Assembly: GCA_018268995.1 (NCBI GenBank)
Contig: JAFDVL010000069.1
Span: 13,716 to 49,108, forward strand
Length of the DNA stretch: 35,393 bases
Direction of reading: 5' to 3'
From: Acidobacteriota bacterium
Lineage (GTDB): Bacteria; Acidobacteriota; Blastocatellia; RBC074
In this document: one piece after another, positions 1 to 6,958 of the stretch
Layout: each line of letters starts with the position of its first letter
Numbering within the stretch: the stretch's first letter is position 1
Notes under the pieces: model-generated
Told to the model about the DNA's origin: nothing
Databases searched by the model: none
What the model saw: the letters and a program-made list of their open reading frames with translations, nothing else
Program-made: the position numbers and the translations under genes

Positions 1-24
1 GACAGGCAAGATGCCTGTCGTACA
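1..24. repeat. Palindromic intergenic repeat, family A (edge copy)
   Basis: The window opens with an inverted repeat whose arms are GACAGGC and GCCTGTC, followed by GTACA. The same core, with a TGTACGACAGGC-type arm, recurs at 2766-2840, 12280-12337, 29148-29218 and 33293-33321. It lies just downstream of the small gene ending at 28 and may act as a terminator or mRNA stabiliser. The left part may lie outside the window. Confidence 0.7.
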
Positions 25-27
25 CTT

Positions 28-234
28 TTATTTTTTTTCGCGCGATGCGCCGCGCCGAATATATTGGGCGGCAATTTCTGCCAATCGTTTTTTGGAATAC
101 GCCTGAATGCGGTGGCGCACGGTGCGATCAGGGAAAACGATTTCGAGATAAACGACCCATTGCCCGCGCTCTTCGACAATTTCAGTTAAGAGCATTAACG
201 CTTCATCGCCAATATTTTCAGGCAAATCAGACAT
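28..234 (-). CDS. Small conserved hydrogenase-cluster protein
   Basis: This 68-residue protein has no signal peptide or membrane segment. Its central stretch (about residues 24-46, with WVVYLEIVFPDRTVRHRI) is followed by a basic tail ending REKK. From memory, small proteins with a similar VFPDR-VRHRI core occur beside group 2a hydrogenases in actinobacteria, but I cannot name a function. It starts 2 nt after the stop of the preceding gene, so it is almost certainly the distal gene of the Huc operon. Possible roles are a maturation helper or a small structural partner of the enzyme. The assignment as a real gene is firm; the role is unknown. Confidence 0.75.
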   Translation of the reverse strand: MSDLPENIGDEALMLLTEIVEERGQWVVYLEIVFPDRTVRHRIQAYSKKRLAEIAAQYIRRGASREKK

Positions 235-236
235 CG

Positions 237-539
237 TTAGCTTTCACCGGCACGCAGCGCAATGCGTAGCGCGTGTTGTTCAGCATCCCAAAAGGCGGCG
301 TAATTTCCGGCTTTCACATCCGGCGGCAAAACTTCCCAAACCAATACACTGCGGTCGCCGCGTAAATTTCGCTGCTTCAGCAACAAACCGCCCGCATTCG
401 CCGAACGCAGCGGCAACATCCATAATTCAGGATCACGATTGAATGCGACGGCTACATCTTCGGGAAAATATTTTGTTGCAAGCGGAGCCGCCAACAACAA
501 ATATCCTTGTTCAGTCAGCTCCACACACAGCGAGTTCAT
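237..539 (-). CDS. Conserved hydrogenase-cluster protein, unknown function
   Basis: A protein of about 100 residues beginning MNSLCVELTEQGYLLLAAP. It is soluble, with alternating beta-like hydrophobic patterns and the stretch GGLLLKQRNLRGDRSVLVWE near the middle. An in-frame ATG 36 nt upstream (575) would add a very basic extension (IWRKKIRRKKI); the internal ATG at 539 is preferred because the extension looks like read-through of the preceding gene. It overlaps the end of the maturation protease gene by 29 nt, which implies translational coupling. Proteins like this sit next to group 2a hydrogenases. I cannot assign a reaction; a maturation or assembly role is inferred from position only. 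Confidence 0.75.
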   Translation of the reverse strand: MNSLCVELTEQGYLLLAAPLATKYFPEDVAVAFNRDPELWMLPLRSANAGGLLLKQRNLRGDRSVLVWEVLPPDVKAGNYAAFWDAEQHALRIALRAGES

Positions 540-1014
540 GATTTTCTTCCTGCGAATTTTCTTGCGCCAAATCATCCAGCAACAGGCGCGCTAATTTTTC
601 CATTGCGGCACGAACACTGGGCGACAAATCCGCGCCGAACCCAATATTTTCGGCCTCAATTAAATACACCGTGATATCGCGCGGGTATTCGTCCTTTAAT
701 AACCAACGCGCAAACGCGAGCGCGTGATCCCAGCGAAAAGCATGCAAATGAATGCCTGTAAGCGGCGGCAGATTTTCCAACTCCGCGCCAGGCACTTTAA
801 AAATTGCGCCGGGGTCTGACCCCGATTGACAAGCATCCACCAAAATCACCTTGTCAGCCCCGCGCATCTGAAAGGCTACGTCCATCCCGCCCGTGCCGCC
901 GTCAGCACAGCGCACACCTTCGGGCAATCCGATTTCCCACAAACGGCGAATCAGAATTGGCCCCACGCCATCGTCACCTCGTAAAAGATTTCCGCAGCCG
1001 ATGATTAGAATCAT
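511..1014 (-). CDS. [NiFe]-hydrogenase maturation endopeptidase (HupD/HybD family), Huc-specific
   Basis: This 167-residue protein begins with the family signature IIGCGNLLRGDDGVGP (residues 4-19). It has a second conserved acidic motif, VILVDACQSG (about 57-66), and a histidine motif, GIHLHAF (about 87-93). In this family the acidic residue after the first glycine motif, the second Asp and the His bind the large-subunit nickel. The enzyme then cuts off the C-terminal tail so the active site can close. The likely substrate is the hydrogenase large subunit encoded immediately upstream (ending at 1107), which keeps a 19-residue tail after its last CxxCxxH motif. The 92-nt gap to that gene holds a strong inverted repeat. 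A second, divergent endopeptidase is encoded at 10510-11277 for the other hydrogenase. Confidence 0.92.
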   Translation of the reverse strand: MILIIGCGNLLRGDDGVGPILIRRLWEIGLPEGVRCADGGTGGMDVAFQMRGADKVILVDACQSGSDPGAIFKVPGAELENLPPLTGIHLHAFRWDHALAFARWLLKDEYPRDITVYLIEAENIGFGADLSPSVRAAMEKLARLLLDDLAQENSQEENHELAVCGAD

Positions 1015-1016
1015 AA

Positions 1017-1103
1017 GTAGGGAGTAGACGGTAGTCGGTAGTCGGTAGACGGTAGAAAGAAAGTTTTTCTACCGTCTACTGCCTACCGTCTACCGTCTAC
1101 TTT
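1017..1103. repeat. Imperfect inverted repeat built on TAGACGGTAG units
   Basis: Two arms of about 33 nt, roughly 1023-1055 and 1070-1102, pair with about 4 mismatches across a short loop (aaagaaagttttt). Each arm is itself made of short direct copies of TAGACGGTAG and GTCGGTA. It fills the gap between the hydrogenase large-subunit stop and the protease start. Transcribed, it would form a long hairpin inside the operon, so it could be a processing or attenuation site. It resembles the tandem-plus-inverted spacer repeats scattered in acidobacterial genomes (from memory). Confidence 0.75.
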
Positions 1104-1106
1104 CAA

Positions 1107-2741
1107 TTAACAAACATCCCCGATGCGAAACCGCGACAACTCTTTGCCTGTCTTCGCATCGTAGGCGTGTACCGTACAAACAAGGCATGAATCGTAGCTG
1201 CGCGCTACGTGACCGAGTTCGACGGGGTCAGTGGGATCGACAATCGTTGCCCCCATAAACGCTTGTTCCATCGGGCCATTGACGTTCGCACTATCGCGCG
1301 GACCAATGTTCCAGGCGGTCGGCGTGATGACTTGATAATTTTCAATCTTGCCATCTTTGATACGAATCCAATCAGACAATGCGCCGCGTGCGGCTTCAGT
1401 TGACCCAAAGCCCATGCCTTCAGCGTGCTCGACAGGCTTGACGTAAAACTTGTCGTGCAGGTCGAGTTCATCCAGCCATTTGCGGGCGAGTTTGTAATAC
1501 TTGCAGGCTTCATGCATACGCGCCATCACGCGGGTGAAAACGCTTGCGCCTTTGGTCGTGATGATTTGATTGAAAAGCGAATCGCTATCTTGCCAGCTTT
1601 CGGCGTTCGGTTTGCCAGCCATCACTTGCCGCGCGAGCGGGCCGACTTCTAAAGGAATATGGCCTTTGCCCGGCACGTCGTAACGCGGTGCTTTTGCCCA
1701 CGTGTATTTGCCCTGCTTCGCGCCTTCCATCGGATCAATCGGAATCGTTTCACCCTCAAACGGATGCAACGGCTTATCGCCTTTGTAAAACGAATGCGTC
1801 ACGTCTTCGCGCACGCGGGCTTGATCGAAATCATGATAAGTTGCGCCGTCGTAAATTCCTGACCGATTAATGAGCGCGGCGTTGCGCCCGTCAATCGTGG
1901 GTTTGGAATATTTTTCAGGATTGAAATATGTGCCCGTAGCGAGGAACGCGCCTGGCCCTTGACCGAATTTGTCGAGACCGATTTCCAGCGCGTGGCGAAT
2001 GAAAAATCCGCAATCGCTGTTGCGCTGGCTTTCGTTTTCTTCGACCCACGCCAGCATGTCATCCCACGTTTTGATTTCCATCCAACGCTCAATCGAACAA
2101 CCAAGCCAACGCTTTTCGAGCCATTCATCTTTCCAATATTCCAGAATCGCAATCGAACGCGTAACGTCGCTGAGCGTTGGGCCGCACATCACGCCGCCGG
2201 GGATCATGAAACTGGAATGCGGCCATTGACCGCCGAAAATTGCGTAGACTTCCACAGGTTTGTTGGATGTCGTCACGCCGTGTTCATAGCTGGTTCCAAC
2301 GAACGGAGCGAAACGGCGCACGGCTTCGTCGTACATGGAAGATTTCGCGTAGTTCTTGTGAATCAAATCAATCGCAAACAACGCATAAAACCAACGCGGA
2401 ATGCTCTGCAACGTTTCGCAAGCCTGCGCAATGTTGCGGACTAAAGTTGCGTTGTGCGGCACTTCTGTTTTCCACGCCGTATCAAGCGCGTAAACCGATT
2501 TGTATAAGTGGCTGCCGCCGCAAATGCCGCAAATGCGCGGCGTGACGATCAAGCCTGCCTGCGGGTCTTTCCCTTTCAGAATAATTTCAAAGCCACGAAA
2601 CATGGCGGCTTGCGTCCACGCTTCTGTGACTACGCCGTTGTCTACTTTAACGCGCACATCCAAATCGCCTTCGACACGTCCGAGCGGACTGATGTGCAGG
2701 TCTAATGCAGTTCCGGCTGGTGTAGCTGTTACCGTAGCCAT
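1107..2741 (-). CDS. hucL: [NiFe]-hydrogenase large subunit, group 2a-like (HucL)
   Basis: A 544-residue catalytic subunit that binds the NiFe(CN)2CO centre for H2 oxidation. The N-terminal nickel motif RICGICGGSH is at residues 69-78 (Cys71, Cys74). The C-terminal motif DSCLVCTVH is at 517-525 (Cys519, Cys522), followed by a 19-residue tail ending GDVC that a maturation protease should remove. The runs SPLGRVEGDLDVRV, FRGFEIILKGKDPQAGL and FGGQWPHSSFM match what I remember of cyanobacterial HupL and mycobacterial HucL, so I call group 2a. The start at 2741 follows an AGGAG box at 2752-2756; an upstream ATG at 2795 lies in a palindromic repeat and is rejected. It follows the small-subunit gene with about 100 nt between. 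Confidence 0.95.
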   Translation of the reverse strand: MATVTATPAGTALDLHISPLGRVEGDLDVRVKVDNGVVTEAWTQAAMFRGFEIILKGKDPQAGLIVTPRICGICGGSHLYKSVYALDTAWKTEVPHNATLVRNIAQACETLQSIPRWFYALFAIDLIHKNYAKSSMYDEAVRRFAPFVGTSYEHGVTTSNKPVEVYAIFGGQWPHSSFMIPGGVMCGPTLSDVTRSIAILEYWKDEWLEKRWLGCSIERWMEIKTWDDMLAWVEENESQRNSDCGFFIRHALEIGLDKFGQGPGAFLATGTYFNPEKYSKPTIDGRNAALINRSGIYDGATYHDFDQARVREDVTHSFYKGDKPLHPFEGETIPIDPMEGAKQGKYTWAKAPRYDVPGKGHIPLEVGPLARQVMAGKPNAESWQDSDSLFNQIITTKGASVFTRVMARMHEACKYYKLARKWLDELDLHDKFYVKPVEHAEGMGFGSTEAARGALSDWIRIKDGKIENYQVITPTAWNIGPRDSANVNGPMEQAFMGATIVDPTDPVELGHVARSYDSCLVCTVHAYDAKTGKELSRFRIGDVC

Positions 2742-2751
2742 AAATATTTTT

Positions 2752-2756
2752 CTCCT
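2752..2756 (-). promoter_or_regulatory. Ribosome binding site fixing the hucL start
   Basis: The minus-strand sequence AGGAG lies 10 nt before the ATG at 2741. No comparable site precedes the upstream in-frame ATG at 2795, which falls inside the repeat, so the 544-residue start is chosen. Confidence 0.65.
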
Positions 2757-2765
2757 TCGAGCAAA

Positions 2766-2840
2766 TGTATGACAGGCGTCTCGCCTGTCCGGCATTTTTA
2801 CGGGTCAGAAACATCAACAGGCGAGGACGCCTGTCGTACA
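2766..2840. repeat. Palindromic intergenic repeat, family A
   Basis: Outer arms TGTATGACAGGCGTC and GACGCCTGTCGTACA flank about 40 nt of spacer, and each side also carries its own small GACAGGC/GCCTGTC hairpin. It occupies the gap between the stop of hucS (2842) and the ribosome binding site of hucL. It is therefore inside an operon rather than at its end. Confidence 0.85.
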
Positions 2841-2841
2841 T

Positions 2842-3813
2842 TTAGACCACAAACATATCTTCTTTCGACCATTGCGGTGCAGCGACGCGCGCGGCTGCGG
2901 CGTGTGCCATATAGGTCAAATGATCTACGCCTTCGGGCACTTCTTTCGGAATGACGCCGCTGACTTTTTGCGTCTTGAAAACTGTGCCCGGGGCAAGATC
3001 GAAGAATGGAAATTCCGGTTCGGTGCAACCAGTACAAGGCATTCCCGCGCGGGTTTTCGACGATTGCCGATTCCACAAAATACGGTTGCACGGCGAATGC
3101 GTCATCGGGCCGCGACATCCCATTTCATAGAACAAGCAACCTTTGCGTGTGCCTTGTCCGAATTCCATTGTGGATTGTTTGTACTCGAAATATTGCACGC
3201 GCGTGCAACCTGTTTGCGTGAAGGTTTTGAAAAATGTAGCCGGGCGTTGCAAATCATCCAAAGCAAGATCGCCTGCGCGTCCGCTGGCGACAGCGACAAG
3301 CACTTGTGTGACCCAATCGGGATGAATCGGGCAGCCCGGAATGTTGATAACTGGCAAGCCCATTTGCGAGCGGAAATCAGAACCGAGATAACCGCCCTTG
3401 TTACGTTTCAGAAATTGTAATCCAGTAGAATCGCTGGGATTTGGCGCAGTCGCAGGAATGCCGCCCCAGCATGCGCAATCGCCGAGAGCGACTACGATTT
3501 GTGCTTTTGCGGCAAGCTCTGTCACCCAATCTTTCATTGGGCGATCTGCAAACATATCGAAGCGGCCTGTGCCGTTCGGTGCCTGAATCACAGTTCCTTC
3601 AAAAACAAATATATCCAGTGGACGCGCGCCGCTCGTGCAGTCACGCAGGATTTTTTGCACCTGGTCGCCGAGTTCCAGCCCGAGCGAAGGATGCCATAAA
3701 ACCTCAATGCCAAAATCCGTGACCAAGTCTACTGCGCTCGGTTCTTCGGCATTGAGAAAGGACATCGTGTTCCCGCTACAGGCTCCGCCTTGTAACCATA
3801 AAAGTGATGCCAT
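2842..3813 (-). CDS. hucS: [NiFe]-hydrogenase small subunit, group 2a-like (HucS)
   Basis: A 323-residue iron-sulfur subunit that relays electrons away from the large-subunit active site. It begins MASLLWLQGGACSGNTMSFL. Cys12 is the first proximal-cluster ligand, but the second Cys of the usual CxxC is Asn15. The remaining proximal ligands are visible as Cys113 (GDCACWGG) and Cys161 (NIPGCPIHPDW). Later Cys-rich motifs (GCTRVQ, GCLFYEMGCRGP, MPCTGCTEPEFPFFDL) fit the medial and distal clusters. There is no Tat signal peptide and no C-terminal membrane anchor, as in cytosolic-facing group 2a enzymes such as cyanobacterial HupS and mycobacterial HucS. The start at 3813 has a strong AGGAGGA box 7 nt upstream. 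hucL follows on the same strand. Confidence 0.95.
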   Translation of the reverse strand: MASLLWLQGGACSGNTMSFLNAEEPSAVDLVTDFGIEVLWHPSLGLELGDQVQKILRDCTSGARPLDIFVFEGTVIQAPNGTGRFDMFADRPMKDWVTELAAKAQIVVALGDCACWGGIPATAPNPSDSTGLQFLKRNKGGYLGSDFRSQMGLPVINIPGCPIHPDWVTQVLVAVASGRAGDLALDDLQRPATFFKTFTQTGCTRVQYFEYKQSTMEFGQGTRKGCLFYEMGCRGPMTHSPCNRILWNRQSSKTRAGMPCTGCTEPEFPFFDLAPGTVFKTQKVSGVIPKEVPEGVDHLTYMAHAAAARVAAPQWSKEDMFVV

Positions 3814-3828
3814 TGAATTGTCCTCCTA

Positions 3829-3840
3829 ATTAGCGCTAAT
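3829..3840. promoter_or_regulatory. Perfect 12-bp palindrome ATTAGCGCTAAT before the hucS RBS
   Basis: ATTAGCGCTAAT reads the same on both strands and overlaps the upstream edge of the hucS ribosome binding site (TAGGAGGA). A dimeric repressor bound here, or folding in the mRNA, could control hucS expression. It is not part of any repeat family seen elsewhere in the window. Function is inferred. Confidence 0.4.
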
Positions 3841-3878
3841 TCAGAGTTGACGAATTTGCCGACGACCGCAGCGAGAGG

Positions 3879-3907
3879 GTATGATGCCCAAACGCTGTTG
3901 CCGTCAA
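3879..3907 (-). promoter_or_regulatory. Possible weak internal promoter for hucS
   Basis: On the minus strand TTGACG (3907-3902) is followed, after 17 nt, by TCATAC (3884-3879). The -35 match is good but the -10 match is poor. It would allow hucSL to be expressed apart from the upstream hypBA genes. Low confidence. Confidence 0.25.
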
Positions 3908-3926
3908 CGGTGATATGCGTAAAGCG

Positions 3927-3967
3927 ACGGGCGAGATTGAGGTTTTCAGTGCTGCGATCTCGCCCGT
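3927..3967. promoter_or_regulatory. Hairpin between hypB and hucS
   Basis: ACGGGCGAGAT (3927-3937) and its exact complement ATCTCGCCCGT (3957-3967) flank a 19-nt loop. The hairpin begins 2 nt after the hypB stop codon. In the direction of the genes (minus strand) there is no U-run after the stem, so it looks more like an mRNA stability or partial-termination element than a classical terminator. On the plus strand a short T-run does follow, but no plus-strand gene ends here. Confidence 0.55.
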
Positions 3968-3969
3968 TT

Positions 3970-4674
3970 TTATGCGTTAGTAGATTGAGAACTTTGTGCG
4001 GCGGCGGCGCGCTCCGCTTTGTCTTTTTCGCTTTTCAGAAACGCGAGCCACGCGTCTATTCCCGCGCCAGATTTTGATGAAACTTCCAAAATCGGAATGC
4101 CGGGGCGCACCGATTGAATGCTTGCATAGGCGGCGTCTTTATCGAATTCGACCGCTTCGGCTAAATCCATTTTCGTAATGATTGCCACGTCTGCGCTGTT
4201 GAAAATCGTCGGATATTTCAGTGGCTTGTCTTCGCCTTCAGTCACAGACAACAATACGGCGCGAAAGTTTTCGCCTAAATCGTAACTTGATGGACAAACG
4301 AGATTGCCCACGTTTTCGATGAACAAATAATCCAGTTCTGCCAAATTCCAATCGGACAAATTATTCGCAATCATTTCGGCTTCGAGATGGCAAATGCCTG
4401 CGGTTTGAATTTGCTTCACAGGTGCGCCAGAACGAGCTAAACGCATCGCATCATTTTCTGTCGCCAAATCTCCAACCAACGCCGCTACGCGAAAATCCTG
4501 ATTTAATCGGCGCAAGGTTTCTTCTAAAAATGCCGTTTTGCCGGAGCCGGGACTGGAAACCAAATCCACGACACACACGTTCGCCGCCTGAAATTGCGCC
4601 CGCAGATTGCGCGCAAGCTGATCATTTTTCTTTAGAATATTGTGGCGAATTTCAAGAATGCGTGGCTGTTGCAT
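3970..4674 (-). CDS. hypB: Hydrogenase nickel-incorporation GTPase HypB
   Basis: A 234-residue G3E-family GTPase that drives nickel delivery into hydrogenase large subunits together with HypA. The P-loop SSPGSGKT is at residues 40-47. The metal-binding loop shows the family Cys-His pair in AGICHLEAEM, the switch region reads ENVGNLVCPSSYDLGE, and TKMD is the guanine-specificity motif. The His- or Cys-rich N-terminal nickel-storage extension of some HypB proteins is missing. The C-terminal tail after about residue 220 (KAERAAAAQSSQSTNA) is low-complexity. The gene starts inside hypA (23-nt overlap), so the pair is translationally coupled. A hairpin follows the stop before hucS. Confidence 0.93.
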   Translation of the reverse strand: MQQPRILEIRHNILKKNDQLARNLRAQFQAANVCVVDLVSSPGSGKTAFLEETLRRLNQDFRVAALVGDLATENDAMRLARSGAPVKQIQTAGICHLEAEMIANNLSDWNLAELDYLFIENVGNLVCPSSYDLGENFRAVLLSVTEGEDKPLKYPTIFNSADVAIITKMDLAEAVEFDKDAAYASIQSVRPGIPILEVSSKSGAGIDAWLAFLKSEKDKAERAAAAQSSQSTNA

Positions 4675-5041
4675 TGGTCACTTCCTGTTCATTTTCGTCA
4701 TCAATTTCCAGCGATGTCAGTTCCAACTCTTTGCCTTGAATTAATGTAGGGGTTGGCGTGTTGCAAACCGGACAACGGAAAATTTGGACGCTCGGTAATT
4801 CGACATTTTCATTGCACGTTGGACAATACGCGATGACGTTAAGCTCTTCGATATTTAATTTTGCGCCTTCCAGCAACGTTTCCTGCGCGGCGATGTCAAA
4901 GCTGAATAGCAACGCATCTTTGACTACGCCGGACAATTTGCCGAGGCGTAAATTCACAGCTTTAACTTTTGTTACGCCTGCATTGCGTGCCGCTTCTTCA
5001 GCGGATTCGACAATGCTGTACGCTATCGAAAGCTCATGCAT
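4652..5041 (-). CDS. hypA: Hydrogenase nickel chaperone HypA
   Basis: A 129-residue nickel/zinc protein that hands nickel to the large subunit with HypB. The N-terminus MHELSIAYSI carries the conserved nickel-binding Met1-His2-Glu3. The zinc ribbon is Cys73, Cys76, Cys90 and Cys93 (YCPTC and FRCPVC). The tail after residue 112 is acidic and longer than in enterobacterial HypA (about 115 residues). Its ATG overlaps the last codons of the upstream four-repeat gene by 8 nt, and its own end overlaps hypB by 23 nt. The four genes from 6587 to 3970 therefore behave as a tightly coupled unit feeding into hucSL. Confidence 0.93.
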   Translation of the reverse strand: MHELSIAYSIVESAEEAARNAGVTKVKAVNLRLGKLSGVVKDALLFSFDIAAQETLLEGAKLNIEELNVIAYCPTCNENVELPSVQIFRCPVCNTPTPTLIQGKELELTSLEIDDENEQEVTNATATHS

Positions 5042-6587
5042 GTTTCGCCATCATCTTTCCAAAGCTGCGGCTTAACTCCATCAAAAATCCCATCCCGCGC
5101 TGCACGTCAGGGTCTTTCATCGCGCCGATTAAGCCGAACAACGATACCTGTTGCGGGTTCTTGCGGAAACGCTCTTGCGCTTCAACGACGGTCACGCCGA
5201 CTTCGCCAAGGAATTTGACCGTGCGCGGCTCAAACATACCGCCGTGCAGGAACGTCTCGAACTCTTCGGAGTCGGTGACTTCTGCCACTTTATTTCCAGC
5301 GCGGAGCAGGACAGGCAAACGTCGGAACAGTTCGGGCAATTGCTTGGTGATCGCCGTGAATTCCGCCGCTGAAATCGGCAGATTGAGGTTCGGATTGATC
5401 TCTTTCAGCGTCGTAGACAGATTATCCGCCAGCACATCGCCGCGTCGAATCACGCCATCCAATCCATTCAGCAACAAGGCCATCAACGGCGCGTGTTGTG
5501 CGATTTGTCCAAGCGCCTCCAGCGTGTTTGGCTGATTCACTTTGTTGACGACTTGCAGCAACGCTGTCAGCTTTTCTCGGTCGAGCAATTCGTCAAATTC
5601 TTTCGAGTCCGAAATCGCGCCGACTTTCGCGCCCGCTTTCATCAATCCCGGCAGGCTTTGTAGCACTTGCGGAACCTGCGCGGTGATGCCTGCCAAATCC
5701 AGGCCCAACGCATTTCCGTTCGGGCTAAATTCGCGCATCGCCGAGCCTAGATTGTCGGTGATTTCTTCGCCGCGTTTGAGTGCGCCTTCCACGCTGTTCA
5801 GCATAAACGCGAGCAGTGGCGCGTGTTTCACGAGTTGCGAAAGTGCGGCTAACGATTCTGGCTCGTTGACCTGATTGACCAGTCGCAGCAGCGAGCTGAG
5901 TTTTTCTTTATCGAGCAGCGCATCAAACTCTTTGGAATCGGTCAGCGCACCAACTTTCGTTCCCGCTTTGATGAGTCCCGGCAGACCTTGCATCAATTGC
6001 GGCAACTGCGCCGTCAATTCAGCAATGTTCAGCCCCGCATCGCCCGCCTGCATTTCGCGCACGGCGGAACCAATGTTGTCGGTCAACTCTTCGCCGCGCT
6101 TGATGACGCCGTCCAAGCCGTTCACGAGCAACGCAATCAACGGCGCATTGTTGATGATTTGCGTGAGAGCAGCCATCGTCTGCGCGTTGCTCAATTGATC
6201 CAGCATTGGCTTCAGCGTCGCCAAGCGTTCCGCGTTTAGCAATTCGTCAAACTCTTTGGAATTTGCCAGCACCGCAACTTTATTGGTCGCTTTCAGCAAT
6301 TGTGGCAGGTTGTGCAACAGTTCCGGCAACTGCTCCGTCGCCGCCGCCAGGCTTGCTCCGTTTTGGCCGGACGCATTGAATTCGCGGAGCGTGCTGCCGA
6401 TGTTATCGGTCAACTCTTCGCCACGTTTGAGCACGCCGTCGAGGCTGGCGACTAAAAACGCCAGCAATTGTGCGTTGTTGAGTAAGTAGGAAAGCGCGGA
6501 TGCGGTATTCGGGTCGTTCAGTTGACGGACTAAATGATCTATCGGCTCGGTCGTAGCGACAGCCCCATTTCCGTTGCTCATTTGCAT
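5034..6587 (-). CDS. Four-repeat DUF1641-like protein heading the Huc operon
   Basis: A 517-residue, apparently soluble, almost all-helical protein made of four tandem copies of a unit of about 104-111 residues. Each unit has a hydrophobic helix core (pattern APLLALLLNGLDGVIKRGEE), an EE-x-TDN-GSA-RE segment, an LPQL-GLPGL segment and a DSKEFDELLDxEKL end. After the fourth unit comes a tail of about 67 residues with SLFGLIGAMKDPDVQRGMGF, which matches the end of DUF1641 proteins as I remember them. DUF1641 proteins are often encoded beside quinone-linked oxidoreductases. The ATG at 6587 is preferred over 6614 because GGGAGG lies just upstream. It is coupled to hypA by an 8-nt overlap. A scaffold or quinone-coupling role for the hydrogenase, comparable to mycobacterial HucM, is an inference. 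Confidence 0.85.
   Translation of the reverse strand: MQMSNGNGAVATTEPIDHLVRQLNDPNTASALSYLLNNAQLLAFLVASLDGVLKRGEELTDNIGSTLREFNASGQNGASLAAATEQLPELLHNLPQLLKATNKVAVLANSKEFDELLNAERLATLKPMLDQLSNAQTMAALTQIINNAPLIALLVNGLDGVIKRGEELTDNIGSAVREMQAGDAGLNIAELTAQLPQLMQGLPGLIKAGTKVGALTDSKEFDALLDKEKLSSLLRLVNQVNEPESLAALSQLVKHAPLLAFMLNSVEGALKRGEEITDNLGSAMREFSPNGNALGLDLAGITAQVPQVLQSLPGLMKAGAKVGAISDSKEFDELLDREKLTALLQVVNKVNQPNTLEALGQIAQHAPLMALLLNGLDGVIRRGDVLADNLSTTLKEINPNLNLPISAAEFTAITKQLPELFRRLPVLLRAGNKVAEVTDSEEFETFLHGGMFEPRTVKFLGEVGVTVVEAQERFRKNPQQVSLFGLIGAMKDPDVQRGMGFLMELSRSFGKMMAKHA
5238..6536 (-). repeat. Four tandem coding repeats (about 104-111 codons each)
   Basis: Within the DUF1641-like gene the units run approximately 6536-6204, 6203-5880, 5879-5550 and 5549-5238. 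The shared landmarks are KRGEE or RRGD followed by TDN or ADN, and the end block DSKEFD (NSKEFD in unit 1, DSEEFE in unit 4). Units 2 and 3 look most alike by eye. The nucleotide sequences have diverged clearly, so the expansion is old rather than a recent slippage. Confidence 0.85.
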
Positions 6588-6592
6588 TGAAG

Positions 6593-6598
6593 CCTCCC
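6593..6598 (-). promoter_or_regulatory. Ribosome binding site fixing the four-repeat gene start
   Basis: GGGAGG on the minus strand lies 5 nt before the ATG at 6587. It makes this start more likely than the in-frame ATG at 6614. Confidence 0.65.
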
Positions 6599-6794
6599 GG
6601 CTGGTCAGCAGCAATTGTTACTTCGTTGATTGATCGTCAGAAAAGTGATGCGTGCTTTTGTCAGCGAATCCATCTCCCTGCGAATCGAGAGTGCAAATTG
6701 AATATCGTGGAAGAAGCGCAAAAAGCAGGGCGATTATTGAGCGGTTTGCGGTGGCTGTCTAGTCGCAAACCTACGCACATACCGTACGTGGGGG

Positions 6795-6821
6795 TACTTA
6801 TTTTTTTAAGTAAATCTACTT
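6795..6821. promoter_or_regulatory. Overlapping AT-rich palindromes, possible Huc operator
   Basis: TACTTA-tttttt-TAAGTA (6795-6812) overlaps AAGTA-aatc-TACTT (6808-6821), giving three related half-sites of the form TACTT/AAGTA. This is the only AT-rich palindromic block between the Huc operon and the upstream gene. It could be a regulator binding site or a terminator for the response regulator gene. Function is inferred. Confidence 0.35.
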
Positions 6822-6858
6822 ACAAAATTTATTGCTGTAAAAATTTCAGGGCCAATCC

Positions 6859-6958
6859 TGGGAGCGCACGCGGCTCGCGTGCCACGCATACGGGGCTTAC
6901 GGTTTTCTTTTGGCGGAATACCTTCCAAGGCCTAGCACGCGGGCCGCGTGCGCTCCCA
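6859..6958. repeat. GC-rich 24-bp inverted repeat (family E)
   Basis: Arms 6859-6882 (starting TGGGAGCGCACGCGGC) and 6935-6958 (ending GCCGCGTGCGCTCCCA) pair with a single mismatch around a 52-nt spacer. It lies 55 nt downstream of the response regulator stop and could terminate or protect that transcript. The GGAGCGCACGCGG core resembles mobile palindromic units common in this kind of genome. Only one copy is in the window. Confidence 0.75.

Noticed and set aside
2742..2795. Upstream in-frame start for hucL
   Set aside because: The added residues come from the family A repeat, and a good ribosome binding site supports the ATG at 2741.
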